From: an uncultured Bacteroidales bacterium
GTDB lineage: Bacteria > Bacteroidota > Bacteroidia > Bacteroidales > UBA932
DNA: 64,000 nucleotides
Direction of reading: 5' to 3'
Assembly: GCA_934725015.1 (NCBI GenBank)
Contig: CAKVAS010000001.1
Location: 344,089 to 408,088, forward strand
The notes under the pieces were generated by a model. The model was not told where the DNA came from. It worked only from the letters and a program-made list of their open reading frames with translations, and ran no database searches. Shown here piece after piece: positions 50,175-59,450 of this stretch (the first letter of the stretch is position 1; each line of letters opens with the position of its first letter). A program made the translations under genes and the position numbers.

Positions 50175-53100
50175 ATGAATATAAATTTATTTGATAACCA
50201 CATAGTTGATATGTGCAAGAAAGTATTATCCAGAATTACAGGCTTGCTGCTCGCGGCATTCCTGCTTGCGGCCGGAATCGTTCCTGCCTTCGCCCAGACT
50301 GAGCGCAGGGTCAGCGTCGATGTGAAGGACGTGAAGCTGGAGCAGGTGATGCGGCAGATTGAGAAACAGACGGGCTGCGTTTTCCTCAACAAGGACGCGG
50401 ACGTGGAACAGAAGGTTTCCGTGACCATTTCGGACAAGCCGCTCGACGAGGCTCTGAACATCCTTTTCAGCGACCGCGACATTGACTGGAAGGTCGAGTC
50501 CGGCCACATAATCATCTCACAGAGAGCAGTTTCCTCAATGGGGGGGGGAATAGGCAGTACCGGCTCGTCCACTGTCTCAGGGCTTGTCGTCGATGAGGAG
50601 GGGCTGCCCCTCATCGGCGTCGGCGTCATCATCAAGGGCACTGCAATAGGCGCCGGAACGGACCTTGACGGAAAATTCTCCTTCACTCTCCCCGAGGGAA
50701 TGGAAAACTCCGTGCTTGAGTTTTCGTGCCTCGGCTACACTACGCAGGAGTTCAGAATAGGCTCCCGCAGGGTGTTCAACGTCACGATGCGCAGCGATGC
50801 AATCGTCATGGAGGGAACTGTGGTGACGGCTCTCGGAATCAGGCGTTCCGAAAAGGCACTGAGCTACAACGTACAGCAGATAAGCGCCGACGAGGTGACT
50901 GTGAACAAGGACGCGAACTTCATCAACTCCCTGAACGGAAAGGTCGCCGGGCTCAACATCAACGCATCATCGTCAGGAGTCGGCGGAGCGTCCAAGGTCG
51001 TCATGCGCGGTCAGAAATCCATCTCGCAGTCCTCAAACGCTCTCTATGTCATTGACGGTGTCCCTATGTACACCACCGCAAGGGACGGGGGCACGCAGTT
51101 CGCCTCCCAGGGCTCGACCGACCCAATCGCCGACATCAACCCGGAGGACATCGAAAGCATCTCGGTGCTCACCGGCGCGGCCGCTGCGGCTCTCTACGGC
51201 TCTGACGCCGCAAACGGAGCCATTGTAGTGACTACAAAAAAGGGAAAGGCAGGCAAGCTCACTGCCACGGCGTCGGCTTCCGTCGAAATCATGAACCCCT
51301 TCGTGCTTCCGCGTTTCCAGAACCGCTACGGCACGGGAGACCTCAACTCCTCGATAGGCTCGGACGTGCGCAGCTGGGGAAGGCTGATGAACGAGGCCAA
51401 CAACCCCGGCTACAATCCGGCAAAGGACTATTTCAGGACCGGAGTGACGCACAACGAGAACGTTTCGGTGTCCATGGGAAACGAGAAGAACCAGAGCTAT
51501 CTTTCGGGCTCGGTCATCGACTCCTACGGGATAGTACCGAACAATGCGTACCGGCGCTATAACTTCACCTTCCGCAACACGACGTCCTTCCTCGACGACA
51601 GGCTCCACCTCGACGTCGGAGCCGCGTATGTCCTCCAGAAGGACCGCAACATGACCAATCAGGGAACCTACAACAACCCTCTGGTCGGAGCGTACATCTT
51701 CCCTCGCGGGAACAGTTGGGATGCGGTGAAGATGTTCGAGCGCTATGACGTCACCCGCCGCCTCTCCACCCAGTGGTGGCCGATAGGCGACGCCGGAATG
51801 ACGATGCAGAACCCCTACTGGATCAATTACCGCAACCTCCGCGAAAACCGCAAGGACCGCTTCACCCTCAACGCGCAGCTCTCCTATGACATCCTTGACT
51901 GGCTCAATGTGTCCGGGCGCGTGAAGATGGACCAGTCAGCGACGAAATACACCGAGAAATTCTATGCCTCGACTTTCACGCAGCTCACGGAAAGCTCGCA
52001 GAACGGCCTCTACGGCATCTCCGAGATGACCGACAGGCAGATCTACGCCGATTTCCTCGTGAACGTGAACAAACGCTTCGGCGAGGACTGGAGCCTTCAG
52101 GTGAACCTCGGTACTTCCATTTCCGACATGTACTATGACGCACTGAAGAACCGCGGCCCGATTGCGGATGGCGAGATGTCCGACGAGCGCGCCGGACTGG
52201 CGAACGTGTTCAACGTGCAGAATCTCAGCAACTCCACCAAGACGACAAGGCTCCAGGAGGGCTGGCGCGAGCAGACGCAGTCGGTTTTCGGCTCGGCCGA
52301 GGTCGGCTACAAGGGCGCGTACTATCTCACCCTCACCGCCCGCAATGACTGGCCTTCCCAGCTTGCAGGCCCGCATTCCAACAGAAAGTCGTTCTTCTAC
52401 CCTTCCATAGGAGGGTCGGTGGTGCTCTCGCAGATTATCCCGAATATGCCCGAAAACCTTGAATATGTGAAGATTCGCGGCTCATACGCATCTGTCGGAA
52501 CGGCCTTCGAACGCTACATCGCCAACCCGATGTACCAGTGGAACGCGAGCGGTCTGAGCTGGAACACCCAGACGCAGTATCCGGTCTATGACCTCAAGCC
52601 GGAGCTCACCAACTCCTTCGAGGCGGGACTTTCGCTGAGGTTCCTCAAATGGTTCAGCCTCGACGCGACATATTACCGGACGAACACGAAGAACCAGACG
52701 TTCAACCCTCAGATTTCTACGGGCTCCGGGTCGTCGGACATATTCATCCAGTCCGGAGACGTCCTCAATCAGGGAATGGAGCTCACCCTCGGGTTCGGCA
52801 AGACATGGGACAAGTTCACGTGGAACTCCAACTACACATTCTCGTTCAATCAGAACCGGATCATGTCCTTGGCTGACAATGTGATGAATCCCGCCACGGG
52901 AGAGACTTTCTCCGTGTCGCAGCTTGACATGAACGGTCTAGGCCTCGCGCACTTCATCCTCCGCGAAGGCGGCACTCTCGGCGACCTCTACTCGCTCGCC
53001 GACTTCCAGTACGACACGAACGGCCGCATCGTCGTGAACGAGGACGGCAGCGTAACCCCGAAGACTTTCAGCAGCAGCGACGACTACGTGAAGCTCGGCA

Positions 53101-53603
53101 GCGTCCTTCCAAAGTCGAATATGTCCTGGAGGAATGACTTCAGCATAGGCGGATTCAACTTCGGATTCCTCATCACGGCTCGCATCGGAGGCGTCGTCTA
53201 TTCGAGCACGCAGGCGATACTTGACTACTACGGCGTGTCCGAGGCCTCGGCGGAGGCGCGTGACAGGGGAGGGGTGGCAATCAACGGAGGCGACCTGATT
53301 GACGCGAACCGCTGGTACAGTTCCGTCGGCGGCTCCAATCCGCTTCCGCAGGAATACACCTACTCGGCGACCAACGTGCGTCTTCAGGAGGCCTCGATAG
53401 GCTACACCATCCCAAGGAAGGCGCTCGGCAACGTGTGTGACCTGACGCTTTCCGTCGTGGGACGCAACCTCTGGATGATTTACAACAAGGCTCCGTTCGA
53501 CCCGGAATCGATAGCGACGACGGGCAACTACTATCAGGGAATAGACCATTTCATGATGCCGTCGCTCCGGAGCTTCGGGTTCAACGTGAGGATGACATTC
53601 TAA
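50175..53603 (+). CDS. SusC-type TonB-dependent receptor with STN signalling domain
   Basis: 1142 residues from the ATG at 50175; the second ATG at 50211 gives a more usual signal peptide (ends near PAFAQT). Order: STN domain at about 50-115 (VDVKDVKLEQVMRQIEKQTG), CarboxypepD_reg-like domain near 130-215 (SGLVVDEEGLPLIGVGVIIK), plug with the SusC motif VIDGVPMYT and GAAAAALYGSDAANGAIVV, then a 22-strand barrel ending in FGFNVRMTF. It imports a glycan across the outer membrane with the SusD partner. A run of nine G lies between STN and the next domain and is discussed as a possible slippage site. Confidence 0.93.
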   Translation: MNINLFDNHIVDMCKKVLSRITGLLLAAFLLAAGIVPAFAQTERRVSVDVKDVKLEQVMRQIEKQTGCVFLNKDADVEQKVSVTISDKPLDEALNILFSDRDIDWKVESGHIIISQRAVSSMGGGIGSTGSSTVSGLVVDEEGLPLIGVGVIIKGTAIGAGTDLDGKFSFTLPEGMENSVLEFSCLGYTTQEFRIGSRRVFNVTMRSDAIVMEGTVVTALGIRRSEKALSYNVQQISADEVTVNKDANFINSLNGKVAGLNINASSSGVGGASKVVMRGQKSISQSSNALYVIDGVPMYTTARDGGTQFASQGSTDPIADINPEDIESISVLTGAAAAALYGSDAANGAIVVTTKKGKAGKLTATASASVEIMNPFVLPRFQNRYGTGDLNSSIGSDVRSWGRLMNEANNPGYNPAKDYFRTGVTHNENVSVSMGNEKNQSYLSGSVIDSYGIVPNNAYRRYNFTFRNTTSFLDDRLHLDVGAAYVLQKDRNMTNQGTYNNPLVGAYIFPRGNSWDAVKMFERYDVTRRLSTQWWPIGDAGMTMQNPYWINYRNLRENRKDRFTLNAQLSYDILDWLNVSGRVKMDQSATKYTEKFYASTFTQLTESSQNGLYGISEMTDRQIYADFLVNVNKRFGEDWSLQVNLGTSISDMYYDALKNRGPIADGEMSDERAGLANVFNVQNLSNSTKTTRLQEGWREQTQSVFGSAEVGYKGAYYLTLTARNDWPSQLAGPHSNRKSFFYPSIGGSVVLSQIIPNMPENLEYVKIRGSYASVGTAFERYIANPMYQWNASGLSWNTQTQYPVYDLKPELTNSFEAGLSLRFLKWFSLDATYYRTNTKNQTFNPQISTGSGSSDIFIQSGDVLNQGMELTLGFGKTWDKFTWNSNYTFSFNQNRIMSLADNVMNPATGETFSVSQLDMNGLGLAHFILREGGTLGDLYSLADFQYDTNGRIVVNEDGSVTPKTFSSSDDYVKLGSVLPKSNMSWRNDFSIGGFNFGFLITARIGGVVYSSTQAILDYYGVSEASAEARDRGGVAINGGDLIDANRWYSSVGGSNPLPQEYTYSATNVRLQEASIGYTIPRKALGNVCDLTLSVVGRNLWMIYNKAPFDPESIATTGNYYQGIDHFMMPSLRSFGFNVRMTF
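50540..50548 (+). repeat. Homopolymer of nine G inside the SusC gene
   Basis: Nine consecutive G (50540-50548) encode MGGG at about residues 122-125, in the linker after the STN domain. The frame is intact in this sequence. Gain or loss of one G would stop the receptor early, so phase variation is conceivable. Confidence 0.7.
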
Positions 53604-53622
53604 TTATATGGAGGAATATATT

Positions 53623-55329
53623 ATGAAAAACAATACAGCAAAAAGATTTCTCCGCTCGCTTCGTTCGGTCGAAATGACAATGGAGTCCCGTCTGTCATTC
53701 CGAGCGAAGTCGAGGAATCTTCGCGCAGGGATAATCCCGGCTCTTTTCCTCGGGCTTGTCGCTGCCTCCTGCACGGGAAAATATCTGGAAATCAACACGA
53801 ACCCCTACGAGGTGAACCGCGACCAGACCCTCACCGACGGCTACGCCATCTCGGCCGCCATCTCGGCGATGGGCGGAGCGGTGGTCTCGACCGACGTGAA
53901 CACCGCACAGTTCACCGACTGCCTCCTCGGCGGCCCCATGGGCGGCTACTACTCCACCACGGGCGCGTTCGAGAAGACCATAGACAACTTCAACCCGACC
54001 GACGACTGGACGAGGGTGCTTCTTGCCAGCGACAAGATTATCCCGACGCTCTACTCGAACCTTTCGGAGCTCCGCAGCATAACGGACGACCCTCTCACCC
54101 TCGCCATAGGCGACATAATCAAGGTCACGGCCATGCTCCGCGTCACCGACACCTACGGACCGATTCCATATTCACAGATCGGGCAGGGCGGGAAAATTAC
54201 CGTAGCCTACGACTCGCAGGAGAAGGTCTATGACACGATGTTCGCCGAACTCGACGGTGCCATTGCCTCGCTCACGGAGAACCGCCTCTCAAGCATATCC
54301 CCGAAGGCGGATCCGGTCTATGACGGAACTGCCGTGAAATGGTGCAGGTTCGCCAACTCGCTGAAGCTCAGGATGGCTATGCGCATCGTGTATGCGGCCC
54401 CGGAGAAGGCGAAGAAGATGGCCGAGGAGGCAGTGAACCACGAAATAGGGTGCTTCACGGACAATTCCGACAACGCGATGCTCCGTCCGGTGGCATTCGG
54501 CGAAAAGGGCAATCCGCTCTACACGGCAATAAAGTACAACCAGCCTTCAGGCTCAGTGACGGGCGGCGACACCCACGCGGCTGCGGACATCATCTGCTAC
54601 ATGAACGGCTACAACGACCCGCGCAGGGCCAAGTATTTCATCAAGTCCGAGTTCGAGGGCATTGACTGGGCCGGAATCCGCGTGAGCGTGGAAAAGCCGT
54701 CACTGAACAGCGTGGGACGCAAGTATTCCGGAGTGAATGTCTCCACCTCCGACCCTATCGTGTGGATGAACGCGGCCGAGGTGGCTTTCCTCAAGGCCGA
54801 GGCCAAGGCGGTGTTCGGATTCGACATGGGAGCGGGCACTGCGGAGGAGTTCTACAACGAGGGAGTCCGTCTCTCCTTCGAGCAGAACGGCGTGGCGGGC
54901 TACGCGGACTACATCGCGAACGACACCGACAGACCGTCCTCCTACACCGACCCGGCGGGGCTGAACAGCTACGCCACGCCGCTTTCCGAACTTACGGTCA
55001 AGTGGGACGAGTCGGCGACGACGGAGCGGAAGCAGGAGCGTATCATCATCCAGAAGTGGATTGCGAACTTCAACAACGGCATCGAGGCATGGTCCGACCA
55101 TCGCCGCACCGGCTATCCCAAGTTCTTCCCGGCAAGCGACGCCGGCAACAAGAGTTCCGGAACCGTGGACAACGAGTTCGGGGCGAGGAGAATGGCCTAC
55201 CCGCTCGCGGAGTACTCCAACAACGGGGAGAACGTGAACGAGGCCGTGGCCAATTACCTCGGAGGGCCGGACAGGATGAGCACGAGGCTCTGGTGGGACT
55301 GCAACCCGGCGGTCGGGACAAAAAAGTAG
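53623..55329 (+). CDS. SusD-type glycan-binding lipoprotein
   Basis: 568 residues from the ATG at 53623 (MKNNTAKRF). Lipobox Cys50 (LGLVAASC) is preceded by an unusually long, Arg-rich leader of about 34 residues. This leader is encoded by a palindromic repeat that is inserted in the signal peptide codons. The mature protein is SusD/RagB type: CTGKYLEINTNPYEVNRDQ, TDDWTRVLLASDKIIPTLY, YGPIPYSQIG, AVKWCRFANSLKLRMAMRI, MNAAEVAFLKAEAKA and the closing WWDCNPAVG. It would cap the SusC barrel and bind the glycan. ATGs at codons 18 and 20 inside the insert might give a shorter leader. Confidence 0.92.
   Translation: MKNNTAKRFLRSLRSVEMTMESRLSFRAKSRNLRAGIIPALFLGLVAASCTGKYLEINTNPYEVNRDQTLTDGYAISAAISAMGGAVVSTDVNTAQFTDCLLGGPMGGYYSTTGAFEKTIDNFNPTDDWTRVLLASDKIIPTLYSNLSELRSITDDPLTLAIGDIIKVTAMLRVTDTYGPIPYSQIGQGGKITVAYDSQEKVYDTMFAELDGAIASLTENRLSSISPKADPVYDGTAVKWCRFANSLKLRMAMRIVYAAPEKAKKMAEEAVNHEIGCFTDNSDNAMLRPVAFGEKGNPLYTAIKYNQPSGSVTGGDTHAAADIICYMNGYNDPRRAKYFIKSEFEGIDWAGIRVSVEKPSLNSVGRKYSGVNVSTSDPIVWMNAAEVAFLKAEAKAVFGFDMGAGTAEEFYNEGVRLSFEQNGVAGYADYIANDTDRPSSYTDPAGLNSYATPLSELTVKWDESATTERKQERIIIQKWIANFNNGIEAWSDHRRTGYPKFFPASDAGNKSSGTVDNEFGARRMAYPLAEYSNNGENVNEAVANYLGGPDRMSTRLWWDCNPAVGTKK
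53644..53720. repeat. Palindromic repeat inserted into the susD signal peptide
   Basis: Left arm AGATTTCTCCGCTCGCTTCG, then TTCGGTCGAAATGACA; right arm TGTCATTCCGAGCGAAGTCG, then AGGAATCT. The arms are inverted and imperfect. The same family ends the array at 32990-33047 (there as TGTCATTTCGAACGAAGTGA). It stays in frame and is translated. Confidence 0.8.
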
Positions 55330-55378
55330 GTGGCGGTGGAACGCTCGAATTAAATGATTGTGAAGCATAAACTGTAAC

Positions 55379-56389
55379 ATGAAAGGATTTGTAAGGATAT
55401 CAATAATCGCCCTCGCGGCATCGTCGCTCGCCGCCGTCTCCTGTGACAAGTGGACACGGCCGGAGAGCCTGGACTTCCGCCGCGAGACCCCGGAGCAGAT
55501 TGATCCGGCTGGGTATGAGGCCTGTCTCTGGGCGATACGCGAATACAAGAAATCGGAGCACCGGCAGATGTTCGTGACAATGAAGGCCTACCCGGCTCAC
55601 CCTTCCGGACAGAATCAGCACCTTATGGCAATGCCGGACAGCGCGGACTTTATCTGCGTGGATATGGCAGGGACTGAGATCAACGCCGTCGTTGCCGGAG
55701 AGATTGCCGAAGTGCGTGAGAGAAAAGGCACGGAGGTGCTGCTGGGCGTGGACTACGCTCCCATCCACACAGCGTGGGGGCTTCTCGAAGACAAGCGCGC
55801 CGATGAGGGACGTCCCGCCGCAACTGACGAAGAAATCACCGACTTTTTCAGGAAGCAGACTGAGGCACAGCTCGCTAACTGTGAAAAATACGGATTCCAC
55901 GGGCTTCAGGTGACGTTCGTCGGCAACCGGGCGACTCACTATGCGGAGGTGTCACAGGATGCCTACATCGGAGCGGTGATGGACTTCTACAGGAAGCATC
56001 CTGACCTGTGGCTTGTGTTCCGGGGCAGCGCAAGGAATATCGTTGACAAGGAATTTTTTGCCGCAGTCAGCCACATCGTGATTATCGCCGGCGAGGAGAT
56101 GAAGCTGTCTTCCCTTGTCACGCGGCTCGGCGACGCTCCGACTGACCGTATCATCATGGAGGTCACGGTTCCGTCCGTTGACAATCCGGCCCAAATCGGG
56201 CGCTCGGCTGCGGAGGCTGCGGAATGGGTCGTGACCGAATCCGGCAATGAAAAGTTCACTCCGCTCGGGGTGGCGGTTTCCAACGCATACGACGACTACT
56301 TCAACAAAACCCTCGCGTTCTGGAACGTCAGAAAGGCGATGGCTGTCATGAACCCGGCACCGGCCGGTGAGGAGAAGAAAGCCGAATGA
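55379..56389 (+). CDS. GH18-fold lipoprotein without catalytic acids, probable glycan-binding protein
   Basis: 336 residues with lipobox Cys22 (LAAVSC). The TIM-barrel pattern of family 18 is present (FICVDMAGTEINAVVAG, VLLGVDYAPIHTAWGLL), but where active members have DGxDxDxE this one reads H174-G-L-Q177-V-T179-F-V181. All four acids are replaced, so it cannot hydrolyse by the GH18 mechanism. It is best seen as a surface glycan-binding protein derived from an endoglycosidase. It follows the SusD gene by 50 nt and lies ahead of the active GH18 gene in the same operon. Confidence 0.8.
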   Translation: MKGFVRISIIALAASSLAAVSCDKWTRPESLDFRRETPEQIDPAGYEACLWAIREYKKSEHRQMFVTMKAYPAHPSGQNQHLMAMPDSADFICVDMAGTEINAVVAGEIAEVRERKGTEVLLGVDYAPIHTAWGLLEDKRADEGRPAATDEEITDFFRKQTEAQLANCEKYGFHGLQVTFVGNRATHYAEVSQDAYIGAVMDFYRKHPDLWLVFRGSARNIVDKEFFAAVSHIVIIAGEEMKLSSLVTRLGDAPTDRIIMEVTVPSVDNPAQIGRSAAEAAEWVVTESGNEKFTPLGVAVSNAYDDYFNKTLAFWNVRKAMAVMNPAPAGEEKKAE

Positions 56390-56416
56390 CAGAAAACACA
56401 GAATATTTTATCCATT

Positions 56417-57673
56417 ATGAAAAGATATACAGCGGCAATATACGGCATCATGACCGCCGTCCTTGTCCTTGTCGGATGCTCGAAGACGGGGGACGTTTTT
56501 GAGAACAAGCTGTTCGTCAATGCCGACAGCTACAGAAACGAAGTGCGCGTTGCGACCGACGAGGGCGTTAAGACCCTCACCCGCAGCATTGATCTCGGAA
56601 TAGCGCGGCCTGTGTCGGGCGACATCCACGTGAGCCTTGTCAAGGCTCCGGAACTGCTCGAAACCTATCGCGAGGCCTACTACGACCCAGATGTTGAACT
56701 TCTTCCGGATGACGTCTGCGACCTTTCGGGAGTCGAGGCGGTAATCCGCGCCGGAGATGTGGCGAGCAGTCCCGCCGACATTACTTTCAACGGGCTTGAC
56801 AAACTCGACTACAGCAGGTCCTATGTGCTTCCGGTTGCCGTGCAGGCGGACGGAATCGAGGTTCTCGGCAGTTCAAGGACTCTCTACTATGTCGTGAAGG
56901 AGGCGTCGCTCGTGAATGTCGTCGGCGACCTCAAGAGCAACAGGGCATGGCCGGTGTGGGACAATTTCGACAAGGTCAAGAACCTTGAGACCTTCACGAT
57001 GGAGGCTCTCGTCAATTGCCACGCTTTCAACAACGACAGCAAGATAGAGACTGTGATGGGCGTTGAGGATCATTTCCTCGTGCGAATAGGCGACGTGACC
57101 ATTCCTTCAAACCAGATTCAGATTGCCTGCGCCTACAAGGATGTAGAGGGCGGCTCGACCTTGAGGGCCGACGTCACGGACGCCGCTCTCCAGCTCAAGA
57201 CTGACAGATGGTACCACATCGCCGTGACCTTCAACAAGGGCTTCATACAGGTCTATCTGGACGGGCGTCTCCGCGCCGAGCAGGACCACTCTCAGATAGG
57301 TTTCATAACCAAGGACGGAGTGCAGGTGCCGGTGGAGTTCAAGTCCGTAAATTTCGGAGCGGCCCACTCCGAGGAGGACGACGGCAAGCCGCGCTGCTTC
57401 TGGGTCGGCTATTCCTACGACAAGGACCGTTTCCTTGACGGGATGATTGCCGAGGCACGTCTCTGGAACAGGGTTCTCACGGCAGAGGAGATCAACCGTC
57501 CCAACCATTTCTATAAGCTCTATTCCAGTGACATCGACGAGTCGCTCCTCGCCTACTGGAAGTTCTCTGACGGACAGGGAAAGGTCATCAGGGACTGGTC
57601 TCTCTACGGGAATGACCTTACGGCACAGCAGGATCTCATCTGGCACTCCGTGTCCCTTCCGGTAAAACAGTGA
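56417..57673 (+). CDS. DUF1735 + LamG-like surface lipoprotein
   Basis: 418 residues, lipobox Cys21 (VLVGC). The first 160 residues fit DUF1735 (VRVATDEGVKTLTRSIDLGI, YSRSYVLPVAVQADGIEVLG). The remainder is a concanavalin-like LamG domain: FTMEALVNCHAFNNDSKIET, WYHIAVTFNKGFIQVYLDGR, WVGYSYDKDRFLDGMIAEAR, LLAYWKFSDGQGKVIRDWS. In Bacteroides the high-mannose N-glycan locus carries similar DUF1735/LamG lipoproteins beside a GH18 enzyme, where they act as glycan binders. Placed between the GH18-like binder and the active GH18. Confidence 0.85.
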   Translation: MKRYTAAIYGIMTAVLVLVGCSKTGDVFENKLFVNADSYRNEVRVATDEGVKTLTRSIDLGIARPVSGDIHVSLVKAPELLETYREAYYDPDVELLPDDVCDLSGVEAVIRAGDVASSPADITFNGLDKLDYSRSYVLPVAVQADGIEVLGSSRTLYYVVKEASLVNVVGDLKSNRAWPVWDNFDKVKNLETFTMEALVNCHAFNNDSKIETVMGVEDHFLVRIGDVTIPSNQIQIACAYKDVEGGSTLRADVTDAALQLKTDRWYHIAVTFNKGFIQVYLDGRLRAEQDHSQIGFITKDGVQVPVEFKSVNFGAAHSEEDDGKPRCFWVGYSYDKDRFLDGMIAEARLWNRVLTAEEINRPNHFYKLYSSDIDESLLAYWKFSDGQGKVIRDWSLYGNDLTAQQDLIWHSVSLPVKQ

Positions 57674-57731
57674 AAAATTGATTAGAACATAAAATATTAT
57701 CAACCAACCATTTAATTTTAATAACCATATT

Positions 57732-59417
57732 ATGCTTAAAAGATTTTTTAAGGGCTTGGCGGGCATAGCATTGTTGTCCCTCACCCTCTCTTCATGCACG
57801 AAGACCCCTAATGAAATCGCCGCGACACTTTCCGTGACGCCGGATGAGGCCCTGTCGTTCAAGGCCAAGGACAATGCCGACGTCGTCCTCACGGTCGAGA
57901 CAAACGCAGAGGAGTGGAAGGCCACTGCGGAGGAATGGATTGTCCTCACCAAGGACGGCGACAAGCTCACTGTCAACGTCAAGGAAAACACGGCCGCAAC
58001 CGCAAATCTCGGCCGTATCGTGATTACTGCGGAGCCTGCACAGCCCGTCACCGTCAATGTCTATCAGGAGGCGGCCGAGGGCGGATCCGACACTCCTGAA
58101 AAGGGCGTGGCCGTGAAGCTCAACCCGAAATCCGAGGTCAGCCTCATGACCAAGACCGACACTGAAATCTCTGCAAAGGTCAGCGTCTCAATCGCCGAGG
58201 CTTCGGACAAGGACGTCGAGGTCGAACTTTTCTTCGACGGAGGCTATCTCACGGAGTACAACTTCCTCAACGACGCCGAGGCAGTTCTCTTCCCGGAGGA
58301 CAAGGTGAGCGTTCCGAATGGCGGGAAGATAGTCATTCCTGCCGGCAAGACCGAATCTGACGAGGTCGAGGTGAAGCTCGACGTGACCACAATCTCTCTC
58401 GGACAGTCATACCTCGTTCCTCTTTTCCTCAAGAGCGTGAAGAACGCCTCAGTTAAACAGGCCGAGTGCCGCGTGAACATCACCGTGGGAAAAATCAACC
58501 CTAAGGCAGTGAAGAACGTCGTTTACATCGAGGTCAATGACTGCAACCCTCTCAACGCCATGGAGTTCCTGCTCGAAGACGGCACGCCTTTCCTCGACGC
58601 GGTCATTCTCTTCGCCGCAAACATCAACTACAACACGACCGACGACGTCGTCTATCTCAAGAACAACCCTAATGTCCAGGCGCTTCTCGACGATTCCGAC
58701 ACTTTCCTCCAGCCTCTCCGCAAAAAAGGAATAAAGGTCTATCTCGGACTGCTCGGAAACCACGATGCGGCCGGTCTCTGCCAGCTTTCGGACTGGGGAG
58801 CTCAGGAATGGGCCAAGGAAGTGGCGGAAGCCTGCAAGACCTACAAGCTTGACGGAGTCAACCTCGACGACGAGTACTCAAGTTCGCCGATTATCGGCAA
58901 CAAGTGGTTCACGACCAGAAGTTCCGCTGCCGGAGGAAGGCTCTGCTATGAGCTCAAGAAGGCTCTCGCCAAAGAGTGCCCATGGCCGACTGAAGTCTCT
59001 ACCTTCGCGTACGGAAGCCTCTCTTCAGTTCCGACTACGATGAAAGATCAGGAGACCGGCGAAGAGCATCCGGTTTCAGAATGGCTGGATTTCCATGTAG
59101 CCAACTATGGCGGCTTCACACGCCCGTATGGAGACTTGACCATGGCCAATTGTTCGGGCACTTCAATACAGCTTAATTACGGAAATACTATTTCAGAGGA
59201 CAAGGCTGCGCAGATTAAGGCCGACGGCTACGGCTGGATTATGTGGTTTGCATTCGACCCTTCGGGCACCGGCTCTGTCAACAGCAACTACGCACACTCT
59301 CTCCAGCAGTTCAGGAATGCCGCAAAGGGTCTCTACGGACAGGACGTCAAGACCCCGACGCAGGTCTGGGACAAGATTGGGGAAGGAAAATACAATCCTG
59401 CTCCGAGGAAACTGTAG
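57732..59417 (+). CDS. GH18 endo-beta-N-acetylglucosaminidase lipoprotein
   Basis: 561 residues, lipobox Cys22 (LTLSSC). Residues 30-115 are BACON type (VVLTVETNAEEWKATAEEWI, then NLGRIVITAEP). A DUF1735 segment follows at about 125-255, then the GH18 barrel from about 260 (VVYIEVNDCNPLNAMEFLL, FLDAVILFAANINYN). The active site is LDGVNLDDEYS: Asp379 and Glu381 are the DxE pair, and the earlier Asp of DxxDxDxE is Asn377. Endo H-like enzymes cut the chitobiose core of N-glycans. By synteny with Bacteroides loci, high-mannose or hybrid N-glycans are likely substrates. The Asn replacement is probably tolerated. Confidence 0.9.
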   Translation: MLKRFFKGLAGIALLSLTLSSCTKTPNEIAATLSVTPDEALSFKAKDNADVVLTVETNAEEWKATAEEWIVLTKDGDKLTVNVKENTAATANLGRIVITAEPAQPVTVNVYQEAAEGGSDTPEKGVAVKLNPKSEVSLMTKTDTEISAKVSVSIAEASDKDVEVELFFDGGYLTEYNFLNDAEAVLFPEDKVSVPNGGKIVIPAGKTESDEVEVKLDVTTISLGQSYLVPLFLKSVKNASVKQAECRVNITVGKINPKAVKNVVYIEVNDCNPLNAMEFLLEDGTPFLDAVILFAANINYNTTDDVVYLKNNPNVQALLDDSDTFLQPLRKKGIKVYLGLLGNHDAAGLCQLSDWGAQEWAKEVAEACKTYKLDGVNLDDEYSSSPIIGNKWFTTRSSAAGGRLCYELKKALAKECPWPTEVSTFAYGSLSSVPTTMKDQETGEEHPVSEWLDFHVANYGGFTRPYGDLTMANCSGTSIQLNYGNTISEDKAAQIKADGYGWIMWFAFDPSGTGSVNSNYAHSLQQFRNAAKGLYGQDVKTPTQVWDKIGEGKYNPAPRKL

Positions 59418-59450
59418 TTAAGGTAATAACATTAAAACAAGATAATTGAT

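Noticed and set aside
54700..55548. Minus-strand frame opposite the susD 3' end
   Set aside because: Antisense shadow of a SusD gene with family motifs; Arg/Val-rich translation without structure.
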